Below, piece by piece: positions 62,301 to 64,000 of a stretch of DNA of 64,000 bases (its first letter is position 1; every line of letters begins with the position of its first letter). The notes below the pieces were generated by a model. It saw only the letters and a list, made by a program, of their open reading frames with translations, ran no database searches and was not told where the DNA came from. The stretch is from the NCBI RefSeq assembly GCF_028389875.1, contig NC_084669.1:9757501-9821500 (forward strand), written 5' to 3'. The DNA is from Rhea pennata. Lineage: Eukaryota; Chordata; Aves; Rheiformes; Rheidae. The position numbers and the translations under genes are program-made.

Positions 62301-63707
62301 GCAAAATTCAGCAATATGATTGCTAATGAGGTAGGCTCTTTTAATATGAATCAGAAAATATGCTAAAATGTAGTGAGCTAGGGTTGGCAGAGAGGGGAAG
62401 AAACAGCCTTGTTCTGAAAAACAGAATGTATCAGAAGGAAAGAAAACATCACTGATTTCTGCTTTGGCACAGTTAGATCACAAACAATTTATTCCTGGAC
62501 AAATATTTAGCACCATTTTTCAGTTCAGTCTCTTTGTGCCAAATAGTGCTCATATACTAGAGTCCCGTTATCAGTTTTTCTTAATACACGAAACAGTTTC
62601 AGAATATCAATCTGGTGAGTGTTCTTAAGGGAGTACACTTGAATAGTGTGGCCTCTTTAGAGGCCTCCTGAAAAAGAATCTCTTTTCTAATTTTTGAAAA
62701 CAAGACAAAACCTGTGAGCAAATTATCAAAAGTCTCTACAATAATATGAGAAAGAATCAAAGTTAGAAAATATGGCCAGTCTATTAGAAATATCTGCTCT
62801 TTTGTTTAATACATATTCATGATGCTCTTAACATTTTTAGGTTCATTTTTGGCCTTTTGGCCTGCTGGGAACATACTAATGCAAGGCTAAGAGTATAGCA
62901 GGTTGACATCTTGATATATACAGAACAATTAATTTAGAAGCTTTTTAATACCAGAGCGGGGAAAAAAATAAAAGAAAAGGCAGTTGCAGTTGTGTTGATA
63001 TATTCTTAGCTCTTTTTGTGCTCGCTGATAATGGCTGTCATAATCAGAAGCAACTGAAGTACTTTTGTTATATTTTTGAAACATTAGAAAAATGAATTGC
63101 AATTGTCTTTGATCTCTTTGATCTCTTCTAGCGCCTGTATAAAGCAGCAGGAGAGGACAGTCAGCATCGCTATACACCAACACTGGGTCTGCCTGAGTTT
63201 GCACGGGCAAGAATAAATGCAGCTAACCTCAGTGATGTAAGAGTTTGCTATATTTGTTATATTTGTTTGGACTGGAGGATGAACTGCACAGTGGCAAGGA
63301 ATGATGGATAAGTCGAGGAATTTTTAGATCTGTTGTATTTATGCTTTACCTGGTTTGATTATAACAGTATCTATCTACATTAACATGTATGCAGTTGTGA
63401 GTAAATTAAATCTACATAAGGAATGAGACACGTATGTTGTCTGAGTTTGTAGCATTTCATAAAGATAATTAAAAAAAATCCTTTGAGTATGAGGAATGAA
63501 ACTCTAAGTCAGAATAACAAATGAAAGAGGCTCACTTTGTTTGTTCCTTTGAACATTTAAAAGTAAACCAGCAATCTACATGTGCCTTTCCTACTTTAGG
63601 CAAAATACAGGGAATCTTGGCATAATCTGCGTGCTCAAGGCTACAAGCTGACAACGGAAGCACTGCCTTTCCAGACTGCCAAGGCCTCCAGAGAAATTGC
63701 TAGTGAT
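20302..63707 (+). CDS. NRAP: Nebulin-related anchoring protein, exons 1-34 (3' partial)
   Basis: NRAP is a striated-muscle actin-binding scaffold found at intercalated discs, myotendinous junctions and assembling myofibrils. In mammals its LIM domain binds talin and its repeats bind actin, vinculin and filamin. Joining the 34 exons listed below gives one open frame of 1306 residues; mammalian NRAP has about 1730, so roughly a quarter is missing at the right edge. Order: LIM domain (residues 6-57, all eight zinc ligands present), linker (58-85), single nebulin modules (86-442), then super-repeats from residue 443. The LIM domain at the N-terminus and the protein-wide match distinguish it from nebulin, and the number of modules excludes nebulette and LASP. 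All internal exons from 4 on are phase 0, so skipping one keeps the frame. Every splice site used is GT-AG. Introns range from 232 bases (intron 19) to 3149 (intron 3). The start ATG has A at -3 and matches the mammalian start MNVQPC. Confidence 0.95.
20638..20732 (+). CDS. NRAP: NRAP exon 2: rest of LIM zinc ligands
   Basis: Residues 25-55 plus two bases of codon 56. It supplies His27, Cys30, Cys33, Cys36 and Cys54 in the standard LIM spacing (x17, x2, x2, x2, x17). It ends in phase 2, with donor GC|GTAAGT. Confidence 0.95.
21422..21509 (+). CDS. NRAP: NRAP exon 3: LIM end and linker
   Basis: Completes Ala56 and His57, the last LIM ligand, then encodes [11 protein letters not shown] and a poorly conserved linker to residue 85. 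The acceptor is TTTTTAG. The exon returns the frame to phase 0. Confidence 0.93.
21814..21826. repeat. 13-base G homopolymer
   Basis: Uninterrupted G run in NRAP intron 3, about 300 bases after the exon 3 donor. Confidence 0.9.
23110..23340 (+). repeat. MIR-like amniote SINE remnant
   Basis: 'cttctttatttataaaatca' and 'ggataatggtat' correspond to the MIR cctcatctgtaaaatggggataat segment. The downstream part 'atggcaaggactctattttt' and 'tacagggctttaatttcatt' fits the tail region of MIR-like SINEs that occur in reptiles. Short open frames on both strands here are by-products of the repeat. Confidence 0.5.
24584..24620. repeat. (TG)n microsatellite before exon 4
   Basis: Interrupted TG/TA tract ending about 38 bases upstream of the exon 4 acceptor. 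Length change here might influence splicing of exon 4, but that is speculation. Confidence 0.85.
24659..24763 (+). CDS. NRAP: NRAP exon 4: divergent module
   Basis: Residues 86-120. Starts [17 protein letters not shown], matching mammalian KSVFHWD. A weak nebulin-like module between LIM domain and regular repeats. Confidence 0.92.
25312..25416 (+). CDS. NRAP: NRAP exon 5: divergent module
   Basis: Residues 121-155. Contains [11 protein letters not shown], matching GALPDPEIVRM of mammals. It starts with [10 protein letters not shown]. Confidence 0.92.
26061..26168 (+). CDS. NRAP: NRAP exon 6: nebulin module
   Basis: Residues 156-191. Carries the [15 protein letters not shown] motif, repeated in exons 8 and 10. 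Its DNA from 26100 to 26134 is identical to exon 8. Confidence 0.95.
26976..27080 (+). CDS. NRAP: NRAP exon 7: nebulin module
   Basis: Residues 192-226. Begins [14 protein letters not shown] and includes [11 protein letters not shown], as in mammals. Intron 7 that follows contains a perfect hairpin. Confidence 0.95.
27242..27285. repeat. Perfect 19-bp inverted repeat with 6-base loop
   Basis: The left arm at 27242-27260 (TAATGCTTCCACATATACT) is exactly complementary to the right arm at 27267-27285; the loop is GCTGGA. It sits in NRAP intron 7, 161 bases after the donor. It could be a small fold-back element remnant or a hairpin in the transcript; it is shorter than a typical pre-miRNA. Confidence 0.9.
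27738..27845 (+). CDS. NRAP: NRAP exon 8: nebulin module
   Basis: Residues 227-262. [19 protein letters not shown] then [12 protein letters not shown], almost as in mammals. It is a close copy of exon 6. Confidence 0.95.
28424..28496. repeat. TA/TG/CA microsatellite
   Basis: Interrupted TATG and TA units change to CA units at the right end. Located in NRAP intron 8. Confidence 0.85.
28827..28874. repeat. 24-bp tandem duplication, two copies
   Basis: Units at 28827-28850 and 28851-28874 differ only by one C/T in the AAGCAC/AAGCAT segment. A recent local duplication in intron 8. Confidence 0.9.
29519..29623 (+). CDS. NRAP: NRAP exon 9: nebulin module
   Basis: Residues 263-297. [17 protein letters not shown], ending VDQYGQ, as in mammalian ADQYGQ. 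The middle is poorly conserved. Donor CAG|GTATGC. Confidence 0.93.
29655..29845 (-). repeat. MIR-like SINE remnant
   Basis: 'gagaaagcaagatctcaaag', 'gcgcaacagcaca', 'ctggcattagaact' and 'cagtgtccatgcactatcat' follow the order of the reverse strand of MIR-type SINEs (gcaagtcagtggcagagc...ctcagtgcactatccac). Located in intron 9. Confidence 0.5.
29846..32113 (+). other. NRAP: NRAP intron 9, remainder
   Basis: AT-rich sequence with an A-rich tract at about 31403-31437. The 99-residue minus-strand open frame at 30432-30731 is low-complexity and has no family resemblance. I see nothing functional apart from the exon 10 acceptor. Confidence 0.6.
32114..32218 (+). CDS. NRAP: NRAP exon 10: nebulin module
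   Basis: Residues 298-332. [18 protein letters not shown] then [14 protein letters not shown]. It is the third copy of the [12 protein letters not shown] module and shares a 25-base identical core with exons 6 and 8 (32153-32177). Confidence 0.95.
32219..34115 (+). other. NRAP: NRAP intron 10
   Basis: No recognised repeat of note other than a poly-T tract near 33388. The small open frames on both strands are not supported by similarity or splice sites. Confidence 0.55.
34116..34232 (+). CDS. NRAP: NRAP exon 11: 39-codon module
   Basis: Residues 333-371. [19 protein letters not shown] and [16 protein letters not shown] are close to mammalian NRAP. It is longer than the usual 35-codon module. 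Confidence 0.95.
34233..36477 (+). other. NRAP: NRAP intron 11
   Basis: The middle of this intron is occupied by a decayed CR1-type LINE (entered separately). The rest is AT-rich and has nothing that I can name. Confidence 0.65.
34885..35800 (-). mobile_element. CR1-type LINE fragment (reverse transcriptase region), decayed
   Basis: Plus-strand blocks in order include 'tttattttcccagattaagc', 'gcatttgcctttttcatggc', 'tcccatttctattactccag', 'acagtacctcctagatttca', 'tcagcacattcctatttcag' and 'gaattctgctagtaaacttc'. These match the antisense of the ORF2 region in reptilian CR1-like LINEs. There the reverse strand encodes the RT end, with blocks like VTSGVPQGSVLGP and LMKFADDTK. Here the frame is destroyed by stops and small deletions. 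The element lies antisense inside NRAP and is far too decayed to be active. Confidence 0.65.
36478..36582 (+). CDS. NRAP: NRAP exon 12: nebulin module, possible cassette exon
   Basis: Residues 372-406. [19 protein letters not shown] then [14 protein letters not shown], close to mammals. As I recall, in mammals a 35-codon exon at this position is included in skeletal muscle and skipped in the cardiac isoform. Length and phase 0 would allow the same here. Usage in this species is unknown. Confidence 0.93.
37524..37631 (+). CDS. NRAP: NRAP exon 13: nebulin module
   Basis: Residues 407-442. [35 protein letters not shown]. This is the last of the single modules before the super-repeat pattern. 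Confidence 0.95.
38322..38426 (+). CDS. NRAP: NRAP exon 14: start of first super-repeat
   Basis: Residues 443-477. [19 protein letters not shown] and the end LVPLKD match mammals. It has the length of the first module of the super-repeat but lacks the WxKG motif found there in later copies. Confidence 0.95.
38427..40833 (+). other. NRAP: NRAP intron 14
   Basis: No recognisable second gene. A poly-T tract (about 40818-40828) directly precedes the exon 15 acceptor. The 106-residue plus-strand open frame at 40509-40829 ends in this tract and is not supported. Confidence 0.6.
40834..40932 (+). CDS. NRAP: NRAP exon 15: 33-codon module
   Basis: Residues 478-510. [30 protein letters not shown]. 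Equivalent in length and position to exons 21, 26 and 32. Confidence 0.95.
41511..41615 (+). CDS. NRAP: NRAP exon 16: 35-codon module
   Basis: Residues 511-545. [19 protein letters not shown] then [11 protein letters not shown]. Equivalent to exons 22, 27 and 33. Confidence 0.95.
41616..43135 (+). other. NRAP: NRAP intron 16
   Basis: AT-rich intron. I see only short A/T runs. The 61-residue minus-strand frame at 42837-43022 has no support. Confidence 0.55.
43136..43243 (+). CDS. NRAP: NRAP exon 17: 36-codon module
   Basis: Residues 546-581. [31 protein letters not shown]. Equivalent to exons 23, 28 and 34. Donor GAA|GTAGGT is weaker than its neighbours. Confidence 0.95.
44179..44280 (+). 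CDS. NRAP: NRAP exon 18: 34-codon module
   Basis: Residues 582-615. [20 protein letters not shown] and [12 protein letters not shown]. Four codons shorter than the matching module in the later super-repeats (38 codons), as in mammals. Confidence 0.95.
44532..44622. repeat. AT microsatellite bracketed by 16-bp direct repeat
   Basis: ATAAATACTTCTAAAT occurs at 44532-44547 and again at 44607-44622, with a TA-rich tract between. This suggests a duplication in intron 18, later expanded by slippage. Confidence 0.85.
44861..45058 (+). CDS. NRAP: NRAP exon 19: double module (66 codons)
   Basis: Residues 616-681. Two modules in one exon: [19 protein letters not shown] and [16 protein letters not shown], ending KKAYGLQSD. 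Intron 19 that follows is only 232 bases. Confidence 0.95.
45291..45395 (+). CDS. NRAP: NRAP exon 20: module with WMKG, second super-repeat
   Basis: Residues 682-716. [20 protein letters not shown]. The WMKGVG at 690-695 corresponds to the WLKGIGW-type motif that marks each nebulin super-repeat and, in nebulin, is linked to tropomyosin/troponin binding. The final Trp is Cys696 here. Confidence 0.95.
45396..47330 (+). other. NRAP: NRAP intron 20
   Basis: Contains a long T/C-rich tract at about 46352-46386 followed by TTTCAG (ending 46388), a strong decoy acceptor with no convincing exon after it. A 66-residue open frame at 47110-47310 is unsupported. Confidence 0.55.
47331..47429 (+). CDS. 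NRAP: NRAP exon 21: 33-codon module
   Basis: Residues 717-749. [20 protein letters not shown] and [12 protein letters not shown], close to mammals. Donor GAT|GTGAGT. Confidence 0.95.
47430..49318 (+). other. NRAP: NRAP intron 21
   Basis: Ordinary AT-rich intron. A G-rich stretch lies near 47505-47520. I recognise nothing else. Confidence 0.5.
49319..49423 (+). CDS. NRAP: NRAP exon 22: 35-codon module
   Basis: Residues 750-784. [20 protein letters not shown] and [10 protein letters not shown]. Donor GAG|GTACTG deviates from consensus after GTA. Confidence 0.94.
49941..50048 (+). CDS. NRAP: NRAP exon 23: 36-codon module
   Basis: Residues 785-820. [20 protein letters not shown] and [11 protein letters not shown], close to mammals. 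Confidence 0.95.
50667..50978 (+). CDS. NRAP: NRAP exon 24: three modules fused in one 104-codon exon
   Basis: Residues 821-924. The length equals 38 plus 66, the two separate exons found at this position in the other super-repeats (18 and 19; 29 and 30). The old boundary would lie inside [19 protein letters not shown], between 50780 and 50781. Near the end, the usual [10 protein letters not shown] reads [10 protein letters not shown], with Trp917 replacing Lys. The whole exon is in frame and close to mammalian NRAP. Confidence 0.95.
51845..51949 (+). CDS. NRAP: NRAP exon 25: module with WMKG, third super-repeat
   Basis: Residues 925-959. [20 protein letters not shown] carries the full WxKGxGW motif (933-939). 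The acceptor reads TTTCTTTGTGAG, so base -3 is G instead of the usual C or T. The exon start is supported by reading frame, by the 35-codon length and by similarity. Confidence 0.92.
51950..54248 (+). other. NRAP: NRAP intron 25
   Basis: AT-rich intron with an A run at about 52631-52643. No supported gene or clear transposon. The minus-strand frames near 51942-52193 and 52387-52581 are not supported. Confidence 0.55.
54249..54347 (+). CDS. NRAP: NRAP exon 26: 33-codon module
   Basis: Residues 960-992. [20 protein letters not shown] and ISYNQAVD, close to mammals. Confidence 0.95.
54348..56143 (+). other. NRAP: NRAP intron 26
   Basis: Includes a small 8-bp inverted repeat (AAGACCGA/TCGGTCTT, about 54590-54615) and an A-rich tract near 55360-55380. 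I see no gene. Confidence 0.5.
56144..56248 (+). CDS. NRAP: NRAP exon 27: 35-codon module
   Basis: Residues 993-1027. [20 protein letters not shown] and [10 protein letters not shown], close to mammals. Confidence 0.95.
56643..56750 (+). CDS. NRAP: NRAP exon 28: 36-codon module
   Basis: Residues 1028-1063. [20 protein letters not shown] and [11 protein letters not shown]. Donor GAC|GTAGGT. Confidence 0.95.
57508..57621 (+). CDS. NRAP: NRAP exon 29: 38-codon module
   Basis: Residues 1064-1101. [20 protein letters not shown] and LVQSD. Separate counterpart of the first part of exon 24. Confidence 0.95.
57622..59064 (+). other. NRAP: NRAP intron 29
   Basis: The intron that is missing from the second super-repeat. 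Ordinary AT-rich sequence. The short open frames have no support. Confidence 0.55.
59065..59262 (+). CDS. NRAP: NRAP exon 30: double module (66 codons)
   Basis: Residues 1102-1167. [31 protein letters not shown], ending NAHKLQSE. Same length as exon 19. Confidence 0.95.
59263..61135 (+). other. NRAP: NRAP intron 30
   Basis: Contains an AT-rich low-complexity stretch at 60765-60840 and a CA tract at about 60970-60990. No gene or clear transposon. Confidence 0.55.
61136..61240 (+). CDS. NRAP: NRAP exon 31: first module of fourth super-repeat
   Basis: Residues 1168-1202. [20 protein letters not shown]. The WxKGxGW motif is degraded to FMRGVGC (1176-1182); mammals also have a degenerate FMRG motif at this position. 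Confidence 0.95.
61241..62231 (+). other. NRAP: NRAP intron 31
   Basis: C/T-rich in the middle (about 61610-61740), otherwise unremarkable. The frames on either strand are unsupported. Confidence 0.5.
62232..62330 (+). CDS. NRAP: NRAP exon 32: 33-codon module
   Basis: Residues 1203-1235. [20 protein letters not shown] and LHAKFSN. The acceptor is ACTCAG and the polypyrimidine tract is weak close to it. Confidence 0.94.
63132..63236 (+). CDS. NRAP: NRAP exon 33: 35-codon module
   Basis: Residues 1236-1270. [20 protein letters not shown] and INAANLSD, close to mammals. Confidence 0.95.
63600..63707 (+). CDS. NRAP: NRAP exon 34: 36-codon module, last in window
   Basis: Residues 1271-1306. [20 protein letters not shown] and [11 protein letters not shown]. 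The donor is GAT|GTGAGT, so the transcript continues past the window. Further super-repeat exons and the stop codon are expected to the right. Confidence 0.95.
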
Positions 63708-64000
63708 GTGAGTTGAATGATTCAACCTTCCATCTTGCCTAATTTCTGTTAACTCCATGTAAAACAATGTCTAAAGCAGATTTCAGTGAATTAAAGCAAA
63801 TCCATAACCAAGTGAGACAAGTGTGAGACAGGATATATTACTTATGAATGAGATTCTTTGTGTGAATTTAAAACAAAAAAAATTCACTGCTAACCAAGAA
63901 CCAAGCTTGGTTAAACATCTTCCAGTGGGAAATAGCTAGTGAATTAAAGTATTTACAGACAGCCAAATCAAAGAGATTCTCCCAGCTCTCCAGGCTTTCA
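63708..64000 (+). other. NRAP: Start of NRAP intron 34
   Basis: AT-rich sequence with no exon before the window edge. Confidence 0.7.

Noticed and set aside
1..64000. CRISPR arrays, phage genes, operons or other prokaryotic systems
   Set aside because: All supported coding sequence is in spliced vertebrate exons. The only regularly spaced repeats are the nebulin modules, which are coding homologues and not CRISPR repeats.

Overview
The window looks like part of a vertebrate chromosome, most likely from a bird or another reptile. The genes are split into many short exons and there is one GC-rich promoter island. The recognisable repeats are decayed MIR-like SINEs and CR1-type LINE fragments, with no L1 or Alu. 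The species cannot be named from the sequence alone.

Two genes lie head to head. On the minus strand, the first coding exon of caspase-7 (CASP7) is at 13322-13434. Its promoter is probably the CpG island at about 14160-15240. Everything from 1 to 13321 reads as the following CASP7 intron, and I could not find the caspase catalytic exons, so they should lie left of the window. On the plus strand, 34 consecutive coding exons of nebulin-related anchoring protein (NRAP) run from the ATG at 20302 to 63707. They encode 1306 residues, and the 3' end lies beyond the window. This divergent CASP7/NRAP order also occurs in mammals.

NRAP begins with a complete LIM domain (residues 6-57), followed by nebulin modules, nearly one per exon. 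Every exon after exon 3 is a multiple of three bases and is joined in phase 0. From exon 14 the lengths follow a super-repeat of 35-33-35-36-(34 or 38)-66 codons: exons 14-19, 20-24, 25-30 and 31-34 (cut off). In the second copy the 38- and 66-codon exons are one 104-codon exon. NRAP is a striated-muscle protein that links actin filaments to cell junctions and acts as a scaffold during myofibril assembly.

Between the genes (about 15.2-20.1 kb) lies a broken PIF/Harbinger-type transposase remnant. The introns hold MIR-like and CR1 fossils, microsatellites, a perfect 19-bp hairpin and small tandem duplications. I see no new genetic system. The most useful observations are the fused exon, the unusual GAG splice acceptor, the identical coding stretch shared by exons 6, 8 and 10, the transposase fossil and the hairpin.
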